Assembly: GCA_900768075.1 (NCBI GenBank) | Contig: CAAGBN010000035.1 | Location: forward strand, 1 to 17,005 | DNA from: Clostridia bacterium | Lineage (GTDB): Bacteria; Bacillota; Clostridia; Oscillospirales; Acutalibacteraceae | Length of the DNA: 17,005 bases | Direction: 5' to 3' | In this document: positions 6,995 to 13,714 of the stretch, one piece after another | How positions within the stretch are numbered: the first letter of the stretch is position 1 | Layout: each line of letters opens with the position of its first letter | The notes under the pieces: generated by a model | The model's input: only the letters and a program-made list of their open reading frames with translations | Told to the model about the DNA's origin: nothing | Databases searched by the model: none | Program-made: the position numbers and the translations under genes

Positions 6995-8176
6995 TTATTT
7001 AAACTTATCGAAGAATGATTTTTTCTTTTCTTCACCGACGACATTGCCGTCAGCTATGTTGTTTTTAGGCTTGTTTTCAAGAGTATCATCAAACTCTTTA
7101 AGAAGCTCTTTCTGTTTAGCGGTGAGATTCTTTGGCACCTCAACAACAATCTTGACAAACTGATCGCCCTTGCCTCTTGACTGAAGCTGCTGAATGCCTC
7201 TGCCTCTGAAACGGAAAACCTCACCGGGCTGAGTGCCTGCAGGAAGCTCATATTTAACCTTACCGTCGAGAGTGGGAATATAAAGTGTATCGCCCAACGC
7301 TGCCTGAGCATAAGTAACTGCCACTTCACACCATACATCAAAGCCATCTCTTTCAAAGAAAGGATGAGGTCTTACGTTGACATTGACTCTTAAGTCGCCC
7401 TTAGGTCCGCCGTTGATACCGGGATTACCACCACCGCGTACATTGAGAGTCTGTCTGTCGTCGATACCTGCAGGAATATCAATCTCTGCTGTCTGTCTCT
7501 TTCTTTCAAAGCCCGTACCACGGCACTTTGAACAGGGATTCTTTATAGTCTTACCCTTACCGCCACAGTCCGTACACTGACGTGATGTGCTCATTACACC
7601 AAAGGGTGTTCTCTGCTGAACATTCACCTGACCTCTGCCACCGCAGGTCTTACAGGTTTCGGGTGATGTACCCTTGGCACAGCCGTTACCGCCACACTCT
7701 GTACAAACTTCATCTCTTACAACATTAACTGTTTTCTTACAGCCCTTAGCCGCCTCTTCAAAAGAGATTGTAACAGTCGTCTGAAGAGTAGCGCCCTTTC
7801 TCGGAGCGTTGGGATTCTGCTGTCTGCCTCCTCCGAAGCCTCCACCGAATCCACCACCGAACATACTGCCGAGAATATCGCCAAGATCAAAAGCATCGCC
7901 GAAGCCACCGAAACCTCCGCCAAAGCCACCGCCTGCACCGAAGTTGGGATCAACACCTGCATGGCCGTACTGATCGTAACGAGCTTTTTTGTCAGCGTCA
8001 GAGAGTACCTCATAAGCTTCGTTTGCCTCTTTGAACTTAGCTTCCGCAGTTGCATCACCGGGATTTAAGTCCGGATGGTACTGCTTCGCCATTTTACGGT
8101 AGGCCTTTTTTATTTCATCGTCCGAAGTGCCTTTATTGACACCGAGGACTTCATAATAGTCACGTTTATCTGCCAT
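6995..8176 (-). CDS. dnaJ: Chaperone protein DnaJ (Hsp40)
   Basis: DnaJ delivers unfolded substrates to DnaK and stimulates its ATPase. The 393-residue product has the full class A layout. The J domain (residues 1-70) carries HPD at 34-36. A long Gly/Phe region follows (about 75-125, with GGGFGGGFGG repeats). Then come four zinc-binding CxxCxGxG repeats (CTECGGNG, CKTCGGRG, CTDCGGKG, CSKCRGTG) and the C-terminal substrate-binding domains. The ATG at 8176 gives the family start MADKRDYYEVLG, with an AGAGGTAG site upstream. It is the last gene of the CIRCE-controlled operon, 75 bases after dnaK with a hairpin between them. Confidence 0.98.
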   Translation of the reverse strand: MADKRDYYEVLGVNKGTSDDEIKKAYRKMAKQYHPDLNPGDATAEAKFKEANEAYEVLSDADKKARYDQYGHAGVDPNFGAGGGFGGGFGGFGDAFDLGDILGSMFGGGFGGGFGGGRQQNPNAPRKGATLQTTVTISFEEAAKGCKKTVNVVRDEVCTECGGNGCAKGTSPETCKTCGGRGQVNVQQRTPFGVMSTSRQCTDCGGKGKTIKNPCSKCRGTGFERKRQTAEIDIPAGIDDRQTLNVRGGGNPGINGGPKGDLRVNVNVRPHPFFERDGFDVWCEVAVTYAQAALGDTLYIPTLDGKVKYELPAGTQPGEVFRFRGRGIQQLQSRGKGDQFVKIVVEVPKNLTAKQKELLKEFDDTLENKPKNNIADGNVVGEEKKKSFFDKFK

Positions 8177-8200
8177 TTATTTCTACCTCTCATTGGGGTC

Positions 8201-8241
8201 AAAAAACCACAATATGGAGCCATCCGAAATCGGACAGCTCC
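8201..8241 (-). other. Hairpin in the dnaK-dnaJ gap
   Basis: On the minus strand an 11-bp stem (GGAGC...GCTCC, inner TCCG/CGGA, two wobbles, 8216-8241) has a 4-base loop. A run of six T follows only after 9 further bases (8201-8206). The gap makes it a poor intrinsic terminator. It may be a partial attenuator or an mRNA-processing or stabilising structure that sets DnaK above DnaJ. Confidence 0.5.
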
Positions 8242-8251
8242 GAAAATTCAA

Positions 8252-10123
8252 TTAGTTAGCGTCTGTGAAGTTTGCGTCTGTGTAGCCTGCATCTGCATAG
8301 CCGTCACCTGCACCTGGATCAGCATAACCGCCCTGAGCACCTGCAAAATCTTCGGGATTGAATCCACCGGGCTGAGCGCCTGCAGCCTGAGCCTGCTGAT
8401 AGAGCTTCTCACTGATTTTGTAGAATGCCTGTGTGAGAGCTTCCTTTTCATTCTTGATGAGGTTGATATCTTCACCGTTGAGTGCATTCTTGAGAGCATC
8501 GATCTTTGACTGAATTTCAGCCTTATCTTCTTCGGGAAGGTTCTGTGCGCCCTCTTCTGAGAGGATCTTTTCGCACTGGTAAACCATCTGATCAGCTTCG
8601 TTTCTTGTATCAACGTCTTCTCTGCGCTTCTTATCTTCCTGAGCAAACTGTTCAGCTTCTCTTACAGCCTTTTCAATGTCTTCCTTTGACATATTTGTTG
8701 AAGATGTGATTGAGATTGACTGCTCCTTACCTGTGCCGAGATCCTTAGCACTTACGTGTACGATACCGTTAGCGTCGATGTCGAATGTTACTTCGATCTG
8801 AGGAACACCGCGACGAGCAGGCATAATGCCGTCAAGGCTGAATACACCGAGAGTCTTGTTATCCTTAGCGAATTCTCTTTCGCCCTGAAGTACGTGTACT
8901 TCTACTGAAGGCTGATTGTCAACTGCAGTTGAGAAAATCTGGCTCTTCTTTGTGGGGATAGTTGTATTTCTTTCGATTACCTTTGTGTTGATACCGCCCA
9001 TTGTTTCGATACCAAGTGAAAGGGGTGTTACGTCGAGAAGGAGAAGACCCTTAACGTCGCCGCCGAGTACGCCTGCCTGAAGAGCAGCACCCATAGCAAC
9101 ACATTCGTCGGGGTTGATGCCCTTGAAGGGCTCTTTACCGATGAACTTCTTGATAGCATCACTTACAGCGGGAATTCTTGATGAACCACCAACCATAAGT
9201 ACCTTGTCAATTTCTGAAGCGTTGAGACCTGAGTCAGCCATAGCCTGACGAACGGGACCCATTGTAGCTTCTACAAGGTCAGCTGTAAGCTCGTTGAACT
9301 TAGCTCTTGTAAGAGTTGTTTCAAGATGCTTGGGACCTGTAGCATCTGCTGTGATATAGGGAAGTGAAATAGCTGATGATGTTACGCCTGAAAGCTCGAT
9401 CTTTGCTTTTTCTGCAGCTTCCTTAAGTCTCTGCATAGCCATCTTGTCAGCGCGGAGATCTACACCCTGCTCTGTCTTGAAGCCTGCAACAAGCCAGTCA
9501 ATGATTCTCTGGTCGAAGTCATCACCGCCAAGACGGTTGTTACCTGCAGTTGCAAGAACTTCCTGAACACCGTCGCCCATTTCGATGATTGATACGTCGA
9601 ATGTACCACCACCAAGGTCATACACCATAACCTTCTGATCAGCTTCTTTGTCAATACCGTAAGCAAGAGCAGCAGCTGTGGGCTCGTTGATGATTCTCTT
9701 TACTTCGAGACCTGCAATCTTACCAGCGTCCTTTGTAGCCTGACGCTGAGCGTCTGTGAAGTATGCGGGCACTGTAATAACTGCTTCTGTTACTGTGTCA
9801 CCGAGATAAGCTTCTGCATCGCTCTTGAGCTTCTGAAGAATCATAGCTGAGATTTCCTGAGGGGTATAGTTTTTACCGTCGATTGAAACATGATAGTTTG
9901 AACCCATCTGTCTCTTGATTGATGCGATTGTTCTGTCGGGGTTTGTAACAGCCTGACGCTTAGCAACCTGACCTACCATTCTTTCGCCTGTCTTTGAGAA
10001 AGCTACAACTGAGGGAGTTGTTCTTGCGCCTTCAGCGTTAGCGATAACTACGCTTTCGCCACCTTCAATAACTGCTACACATGAGTTTGTTGTACCTAAG
10101 TCGATACCGATAATCTTTGCCAT
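8252..10123 (-). CDS. dnaK: Chaperone protein DnaK (Hsp70)
   Basis: DnaK is the ATP-driven Hsp70 chaperone that binds exposed hydrophobic peptides, cycling with DnaJ and the exchange factor GrpE. The product is 623 residues. The nucleotide-binding domain (about 1-360) shows IIGIDLGTTNSCVAV, the phosphate-2 loop VYDLGGGTFDVSI and VLMVGGSSRIPAV. The linker is LLLLDVTPLSLGIET, followed by the beta-sandwich substrate domain and helical lid. I choose the ATG at 10123 (MAKIIGID), preceded by GGAGG at 8 bases; the longer open frame adds five codons with no site. The tail is odd: after AQAAGAQPGGFNPEDFAG it becomes Gly/Tyr/Ala/Asp-rich and ends FTDAN, without the usual acidic EEVD-like end. It follows grpE by 64 bases. 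Confidence 0.98.
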   Translation of the reverse strand: MAKIIGIDLGTTNSCVAVIEGGESVVIANAEGARTTPSVVAFSKTGERMVGQVAKRQAVTNPDRTIASIKRQMGSNYHVSIDGKNYTPQEISAMILQKLKSDAEAYLGDTVTEAVITVPAYFTDAQRQATKDAGKIAGLEVKRIINEPTAAALAYGIDKEADQKVMVYDLGGGTFDVSIIEMGDGVQEVLATAGNNRLGGDDFDQRIIDWLVAGFKTEQGVDLRADKMAMQRLKEAAEKAKIELSGVTSSAISLPYITADATGPKHLETTLTRAKFNELTADLVEATMGPVRQAMADSGLNASEIDKVLMVGGSSRIPAVSDAIKKFIGKEPFKGINPDECVAMGAALQAGVLGGDVKGLLLLDVTPLSLGIETMGGINTKVIERNTTIPTKKSQIFSTAVDNQPSVEVHVLQGEREFAKDNKTLGVFSLDGIMPARRGVPQIEVTFDIDANGIVHVSAKDLGTGKEQSISITSSTNMSKEDIEKAVREAEQFAQEDKKRREDVDTRNEADQMVYQCEKILSEEGAQNLPEEDKAEIQSKIDALKNALNGEDINLIKNEKEALTQAFYKISEKLYQQAQAAGAQPGGFNPEDFAGAQGGYADPGAGDGYADAGYTDANFTDAN

Positions 10124-10187
10124 AATATTTACCTCCAAAGTATAATAAAGTTTGTTTTGTTTTTATTTATTCTAAAAGCTTTAAGCT

Positions 10188-10709
10188 TTAGTTTGCTACC
10201 TTAACCATTGCAGGTCTTAATACCTTCTCTCCAAGCTTATAGCCCTTTGAGAATACCTGTGCGATTACATTTTCGCCAAGATTTTCATCTTCAACGTGCA
10301 TCACTGCACTGTGGAAGTTGGGATCAAATGCATCACCCTCTTCACCGAAAGCCTCAACACCTAATTTTTTAAGTGTTTCGCAGAAGCCCTGATAAATCAT
10401 CTCTACACCCTTTTTGTAAGACTCAAAATCTGAATCTGTTACACCGAGAGCTCTGTCAAAATTGTCGAGCATAGGAAGAAGCTCTGCAAGACAAACTGCC
10501 TTTGCATCAATCCAAGTGTTTTCCTTTTCCTTTGCAGTACGCTTTCTGTAATTATCGTATTCAGCGAGAGTTCTTATATGAGCCTCTTTTGTCGCTGCAA
10601 GATCTTTTTCAAGTTCAGCGATTCTGCTGTCTGTTTCGTTGGGCGTTGCCTGCTCGGCAGAGTCCTGAGCAGTATCAACTACTTCTTGTTCTATATCTTT
10701 GTTAGCCAT
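10188..10709 (-). CDS. grpE: Nucleotide exchange factor GrpE
   Basis: GrpE opens the DnaK nucleotide pocket so ADP leaves and substrate is released, and its long paired helices act as a thermosensor. The 173-residue product has an acidic, disordered N-terminus. Next is the long dimerisation helix (RIAELEKDLAATKEAHIRTLAEYDNYRKRTAKEKE, positions 28 onward). A four-helix part with LLPMLDNFDRAL precedes the C-terminal beta domain (FDPNFHSAVMHVED, VFSKGYKLGEKVLRPAMVKV). The ATG at 10709 has GGAGG 7 bases upstream, within the end of hrcA. Only two bases separate it from hrcA, so the two are likely translationally coupled. Confidence 0.97.
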   Translation of the reverse strand: MANKDIEQEVVDTAQDSAEQATPNETDSRIAELEKDLAATKEAHIRTLAEYDNYRKRTAKEKENTWIDAKAVCLAELLPMLDNFDRALGVTDSDFESYKKGVEMIYQGFCETLKKLGVEAFGEEGDAFDPNFHSAVMHVEDENLGENVIAQVFSKGYKLGEKVLRPAMVKVAN

Positions 10710-10711
10710 TA

Positions 10712-11740
10712 TTAATCCTCCAAAGTATCTGTCAATAATTTTCCGACAAGGTCTGTCAGATATTCTATGCTGGGTATGAGCTTAGCATAGTTGATTCTCG
10801 TCGGTCCTATAATACCGATTGCACCGCCGTCGTGACCTCCGACGTTATATCTTGCAATAATCATACTTGAATTTTCAAGCTGACGGTATTTGTTTTCCTT
10901 ACCGATGAGCACCTGCAAGCCCTTACTGTCAGTATCGGATATTGCTCTTTCGAGCTTATCCTTTTCATCGAAGAACTGCATCATATCAAAGATGTCACTA
11001 CCGAATTCTCTGTGATGAAGAAGATTCTGCTCACCCTCGAGTCTGATTTCAGCCTGAAGCGCCTGATTTGCAATATCTGCAAGCACTACGAAAAGCGGTG
11101 ACATTGCAAGAGCGTTTATGCCGAGAGAAGCGACCAACGTCTGAATCATAACGGTACCTACATCACTGACAGGCTTACCTATGAAGCACTCTCTGACTAT
11201 ATCATAGAAGGTATCAACCATATCACGGGTGATTTCCGTTTCGGTTTTACAGATGCCGTTTTTGATAATGCCGTTTGAGGTCATCATAACAACCATCGCT
11301 ATTTTTGTACCTACAGGCACAAGCTCGATATGCTTTATCACTGCACCCTCATCTGTTGGAGTAGTTGAAAGAGCCGCACAGCCTGTCATTTTAGCGAGCA
11401 TCTCGCCTGCTTTGCTCAGCAGCTTGTCTGGACTTCCCATTGAGCGTTCAAGCTCATTTTTCATCATAAACATCTCATCGTCGCTGAGAGTGTCTCTGTT
11501 CATCAGGTGGTCGATATAATATCGATAGCCTTTCTGTGAGGGTACTCTGCCTGCTGAGGTATGAGGCTGTTCAAGAAGTCCCATTTCCGAAAGCTCTGAC
11601 ATTTCATTTCGTATAGTAGCTGATGAAACAGAAATCGGAAGAGTCTGCATAAGCATCTTTGAGCCTATGGGCTCACCTGTGTTGATGTAATGCTCAACAA
11701 CTGCAGCGAGTATAAGTTCTTTACGTTTACCGAGTTCCAT
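10712..11740 (-). CDS. hrcA: Heat-inducible transcription repressor HrcA
   Basis: HrcA represses class I heat-shock genes by binding CIRCE. Its activity depends on GroEL, so stress titrates GroEL and relieves repression. The 342-residue product has an N-terminal winged-helix domain (LGKRKELILAAVVEHYINTGEPIGSK, SSATIRNEMSELSEMGLLEQPHTSAGRVPS). The GAF-like and dimerisation domain follows, ending in a conserved block (GGAIGIIGPTRINYAKLIPSIEYLTDLV). The ATG at 11740 (MELGKRKEL) is chosen over the longer frame because its start lies downstream of CIRCE and after AAGGA/GGTGA sites; extending upstream would translate the operator. First gene of its operon, with the operator at its own promoter, so it is autoregulated. 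Confidence 0.97.
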   Translation of the reverse strand: MELGKRKELILAAVVEHYINTGEPIGSKMLMQTLPISVSSATIRNEMSELSEMGLLEQPHTSAGRVPSQKGYRYYIDHLMNRDTLSDDEMFMMKNELERSMGSPDKLLSKAGEMLAKMTGCAALSTTPTDEGAVIKHIELVPVGTKIAMVVMMTSNGIIKNGICKTETEITRDMVDTFYDIVRECFIGKPVSDVGTVMIQTLVASLGINALAMSPLFVVLADIANQALQAEIRLEGEQNLLHHREFGSDIFDMMQFFDEKDKLERAISDTDSKGLQVLIGKENKYRQLENSSMIIARYNVGGHDGGAIGIIGPTRINYAKLIPSIEYLTDLVGKLLTDTLED

Positions 11741-11766
11741 TGTTTCACCGTCCTTCTTGCTAAGTT

Positions 11767-11793
11767 TTAGCACTCTGTATGTTCGAGTGCTAA
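11767..11793 (-). promoter_or_regulatory. CIRCE operator (HrcA-binding site)
   Basis: Perfect inverted repeat TTAGCACTC-N9-GAGTGCTAA, identical to the family consensus. It starts about 12 bases past the -10 box, within the first transcribed bases, and lies 27 bases before the hrcA start. It puts the whole hrcA-grpE-dnaK-dnaJ operon under HrcA. Confidence 0.98.
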
Positions 11794-11804
11794 TCACTAA
11801 CATC

Positions 11805-11833
11805 AATATACTACTCCTGCTAAAAAAAGTCAA
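11805..11833 (-). promoter_or_regulatory. Promoter of the hrcA heat-shock operon
   Basis: Minus strand TTGACT (11828-11833), a 17-base spacer and TATATT (11805-11810). The start site is expected near 11798, just ahead of CIRCE. This is the vegetative promoter arrangement usual for CIRCE-controlled operons. Confidence 0.9.
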
Positions 11834-11835
11834 TA

Positions 11836-11877
11836 GAAAAAAGCAACTTTTTTTGAAAAATCTTTAAAAAGTTGCTT
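11836..11877 (-). terminator. Terminator of the metallo-hydrolase gene
   Basis: Minus strand 12-bp stem AAGCAACTTTTT / AAAAAGTTGCTT (11841-11852 with 11866-11877) has a 13-base AT-rich loop, followed by further T residues. It lies directly between the hydrolase stop and the hrcA promoter. Confidence 0.88.
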
Positions 11878-11887
11878 TAAACGTTAT

Positions 11888-12763
11888 TTATTTTACATGA
11901 TATACAAAACGGTTATTCTCAAGAGTGCCACATATTGCATCATCTTCAACAAGACTCTGAAGCAGATTTCTGACCATAGCAGAATAAACTGCATATTTTG
12001 AGGTGTGAAGTCTGAGACCGAGTCTGCCTATCACCGCAGTGAAAAGCTCATCAAAGCCTTTGCCGTCACACAGCTCAAAAATCAGATCCTTCTTATGCTT
12101 GAGACTTTTTATGTTATATTCGGCCAGCTCGCATATATCTTCAAGAGGCTCATCGTGCGATGGTATAAACAGCTTTGCCTTTAAGTCTTTGAGATTTTCA
12201 AGAGTCCTGAGGCTGTCATTTACATTATAGAAAAAAGGCAGCTTATATTCATCCCAGGTTTTCTTGGAAAGGATTGAATCTGCAAGAAACAGCACATCAT
12301 CAGGAGTACGTACACCTATCATATCAAAGGAGTGACCCGGCAGATGAATAATCTCAAAGCCCTCAGGCACATTTGAATCGGTAATGGGCTTTGCAACGCT
12401 TGCCTGAGTAATAAAAAACGGGTTTCTTGTTTTATCAGTATCAATACCGCAGAAATAAAAGCTCGGCTCTCTGTCAGGGTAAGCAATAAAACTGCACTCG
12501 GCCTCGGTTGCCAGAATATCACAGCCGTATTTATCATAAAAATACTTATTGCCGTTGATGTGGTCAACATGGCAGTGGGTATCAATTATAGTTCTGACCT
12601 TAAGAGAGTTTTTTTCAAGTATACTGTCGAGACTTCTGACCATTCTTTTATGGTCACAGGCATCTATAAGCAGCACCTCAGATTTATTGAGCTTATATAC
12701 TCCCACATTTGAAAATGCAGAATAATAAAAGGTATTACCGATAGTTTCAACTATATCAAACAT
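11888..12763 (-). CDS. Metallo-beta-lactamase-fold hydrolase
   Basis: A 291-residue cytoplasmic protein with a complete set of likely metal ligands of the MBL fold. These are H63-C-H65-V-D67-H68 (THCHVDHINGN), H144 in LPGHS, D162 in FLADS and H203 in IPSHDE. This is the glyoxalase II-like class, and the likely chemistry is hydrolysis of an ester, thioester or phosphoester. The substrate is not readable from sequence. The C-terminal 80 residues form a helical, winged-helix-like extension (YNIKSLKHKKDLIFELC, TSKYAVYSAMVRNLLQSLVEDD), as in several MBL proteins. The ATG at 12763 has AGGTGA 6 bases upstream. The gene has its own terminator and is divergent from the SLOG-like gene. Confidence 0.88.
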   Translation of the reverse strand: MFDIVETIGNTFYYSAFSNVGVYKLNKSEVLLIDACDHKRMVRSLDSILEKNSLKVRTIIDTHCHVDHINGNKYFYDKYGCDILATEAECSFIAYPDREPSFYFCGIDTDKTRNPFFITQASVAKPITDSNVPEGFEIIHLPGHSFDMIGVRTPDDVLFLADSILSKKTWDEYKLPFFYNVNDSLRTLENLKDLKAKLFIPSHDEPLEDICELAEYNIKSLKHKKDLIFELCDGKGFDELFTAVIGRLGLRLHTSKYAVYSAMVRNLLQSLVEDDAICGTLENNRFVYHVK

Positions 12764-12796
12764 TTTTAATCACCTGACTAAAATTTTAATTTTATC

Positions 12797-12825
12797 TTGC
12801 AAGGACCTTTCGGCAGTGGTATAAT
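12797..12825 (+). promoter_or_regulatory. Promoter of the SLOG-like gene
   Basis: TTGCAA (12797-12802), a 17-base spacer, then TGG-TATAAT (12820-12825), an extended -10. The predicted start is near 12832, a leader of about 23 bases. I could not define a matching promoter for the divergent hydrolase gene. Confidence 0.85.
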
Positions 12826-12854
12826 ACAAACCGAAGCAATAAGGAGGTGTCACC

Positions 12855-13226
12855 GTGAAAATAGCAATCGTCGGCTCAAGAAGCCTTAACGTCGAAATAC
12901 CCGAAGAATGCATACCCGAGGGTGTAACAGAAATATTTTCAGGAGCCGCCAAGGGCATTGATACCTCAGCGAGAATCTTTGCAAAAAAGCATCATATATT
13001 TATGACAGACATACTGCCTGAATATGACCTTTACGGCAAGAGAGCCCCCCTTATCAGAAACGACCTTATTATATCTATGGCTGACAAGGTTTTTATTTTC
13101 TGGGACGGCAAAAGTCACGGCAGCGAATACATAATAAAAAAATGTAAAGAACTCGGCAAACCCTATATCCTTTATATATATAAGGAAAATGCATTCGAAA
13201 TTCACGAGCAGTATCCTGCCGAATAA
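12855..13226 (+). CDS. Small SLOG/DUF2493-type nucleotide-binding protein
   Basis: This is a 123-residue Rossmann-like protein of the SLOG superfamily (relatives: DprA, LOG, YspA). Visible motifs are the nucleotide-binding start IAIVGSR (G7-S-R9), SGAAKGIDTSA (29-39), PEYDLYGKRAPLIRN (55-69) and VFIFWDGKSHGSEYII (79-94). These follow the DUF2493 pattern closely. Members are thought to bind nucleotides or nucleotide-derived ligands; no reaction can be stated. The GTG at 12855 is chosen because AAGGAGG sits 7 bases upstream and it yields the family start MKIAIVGSR. It is divergent from the metallo-hydrolase with 91 bases between, so shared regulation is possible. No phage or defence neighbours are visible. 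Confidence 0.85.
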   Translation: MKIAIVGSRSLNVEIPEECIPEGVTEIFSGAAKGIDTSARIFAKKHHIFMTDILPEYDLYGKRAPLIRNDLIISMADKVFIFWDGKSHGSEYIIKKCKELGKPYILYIYKENAFEIHEQYPAE

Positions 13227-13255
13227 ACCACTGAATATAATTATAATATCCTTTG

Positions 13256-13309
13256 AAATAATTGTCAACGGGCACCTTATCTTATGCATAATGGTGCTCA
13301 AATTATTTT
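13256..13309 (+). terminator. Imperfect hairpin after the SLOG-like gene (weak terminator)
   Basis: GGGCACC (13270-13276) pairs with GGTGCTC (13293-13299). The outer arms AAATAATT (13256-13263) and AATTATTT (13301-13308) pair across an internal loop. There is no proper T-run, only TTATTTT. It lies between the stop codon and the tRNA promoter. Confidence 0.4.
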
Positions 13310-13319
13310 AAAATAAATA

Positions 13320-13348
13320 TTGACAAAGCATAGCTTTTGGGTTATAAT
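13320..13348 (+). promoter_or_regulatory. Consensus promoter of tRNA-Thr
   Basis: Perfect TTGACA (13320-13325), a 17-base spacer and perfect TATAAT (13343-13348). Start is expected near 13355, about 16 bases before the mature tRNA 5' end. Confidence 0.95.
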
Positions 13349-13370
13349 ATCAAAGCTGTCAGGTTAATAT

Positions 13371-13446
13371 GCTGCTATAGCTCAGTCGGTAGAGTGCATC
13401 CTTGGTAAGGATGAGGTCACCGGTTCAAATCCGGTTAGCAGCTCCA
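13371..13446 (+). tRNA. tRNA-Thr (anticodon GGT)
   Basis: A 76-base tRNA that reads ACC/ACU codons. The acceptor stem GCTGCTA pairs with TAGCAGC. The D-arm contains AGCTCAGTCGGTAGAG. Anticodon stem CATCC/GGATG frames the loop TTGGTAA, giving anticodon GGT. The T-arm CCGG-TTCAAAT-CCGG is perfect. Discriminator T is followed by encoded CCA. The gene is single, with its own promoter and a terminator directly after CCA. Its last 22 bases plus two following A are repeated 164 bases downstream. Confidence 0.97.
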
Positions 13447-13448
13447 AA
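13425..13448 (+). repeat. Direct repeat copy 1: 3' end of tRNA-Thr
   Basis: 24 bases covering the T-loop to CCA plus AA (starts TCAAATCC, ends GCTCCAAA), identical to 13589-13612. The 3' end of a tRNA gene is the usual attachment site of tyrosine-recombinase elements. A downstream copy is the usual trace of integration. Confidence 0.92.
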
Positions 13449-13486
13449 AAAAGAACTACAAACTGATTGTTAGTAGTTCTTTTTTG
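13447..13486 (+). terminator. Terminator of tRNA-Thr
   Basis: A 13-bp perfect stem (AAAAAAGAACTAC with GTAGTTCTTTTTT) has a 13-base loop and a built-in T-run. It begins at the base after CCA. Confidence 0.93.
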
Positions 13487-13500
13487 TTTTATACAACTTA

Positions 13501-13600
13501 AACGGATTTGAAGTAGGAGCGGTAGTGAATCGATGTCCGGTGGACATCGAGAGCCGCGAATGACCGAAGCCGCGTTGCGCGGCAAGAGTCAAATCCGGTT
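13501..13600 (+). mobile_element. Structured ~100-nt element ending in a tRNA 3' copy
   Basis: A compact unit predicted to fold as a three-way junction. The closing stem is GGATTTGA (13504-13511) with TCAAATCC (13589-13596), extendable by AAC/GTT with one bulge. Arm one is TCGATGTCC-GGT-GGACATCGA (13530-13550) on GCGG/CCGC. Arm two is GCCGCG-TTG-CGCGGC (13569-13583). It is clearly more GC-rich than its surroundings and has no real ORF; an antisense frame over it is an artefact. Its right closing arm is the duplicated tRNA T-arm. It could be a MITE-like insertion, a decayed integrative element or a structured RNA. The element type is a guess; the structure is directly visible. Confidence 0.45.
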
Positions 13601-13612
13601 AGCAGCTCCAAA
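13589..13612 (+). repeat. Direct repeat copy 2: promoterless tRNA-Thr 3' end
   Basis: Same 24 bases as 13425-13448, including CCA. The base just before differs (GAG here, GGT in the gene), so the identity ends sharply at the T-loop. There is no 5' half of a tRNA. A strong terminator follows immediately, as it does after the true gene, which suggests this is either the displaced original end or a copied end. Confidence 0.9.
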
Positions 13613-13643
13613 CCACCGAAAACTCAAGGTTTTCGGTGGTTTT
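13610..13643 (+). terminator. Strong terminator after the tRNA 3' copy
   Basis: A 14-bp perfect stem (AAACCACCGAAAAC with GTTTTCGGTGGTTT) has the 5-base loop TCAAG and then TTTT. Its first bases overlap the end of the repeated tRNA end. Confidence 0.93.
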
Positions 13644-13662
13644 ACTTTTACTTGGTATTTTC

Positions 13663-13713
13663 ATTAGACCGCATCCCTAAACTGCATTTTTTTAGTAAGG
13701 GATGCGGTCTAAT
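13663..13713. repeat. 16-bp perfect inverted repeat
   Basis: ATTAGACCGCATCCCT (13663-13678) and its exact complement (13698-13713) flank a 19-base spacer containing seven T residues. No T-run follows on either side at the right place, so it is not an ordinary terminator. It lies between the tRNA-derived repeat and the integrase-like fragment, and may be an element end, a recombinase arm site or a regulatory hairpin. Confidence 0.7.
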
Positions 13714-13714
13714 T

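Noticed and set aside
12855..13226. SLOG-like gene as a defence component
   Set aside because: SLOG proteins occur in some defence systems, but no effector, sensor or transmembrane partner lies beside this gene.
13382..13585. Antisense frame across tRNA-Thr with a TGFEPVTSSLPR-like peptide
   Set aside because: This peptide is the well-known spurious translation of the tRNA antisense strand. It has no ribosome site and covers the tRNA, its terminator and the structured element.
13501..13606. Integron attC site
   Set aside because: The unit is palindromic and of suitable length, but the ends do not fit RYYYAAC/GTTRRRY, and there is no integron integrase or cassette gene.
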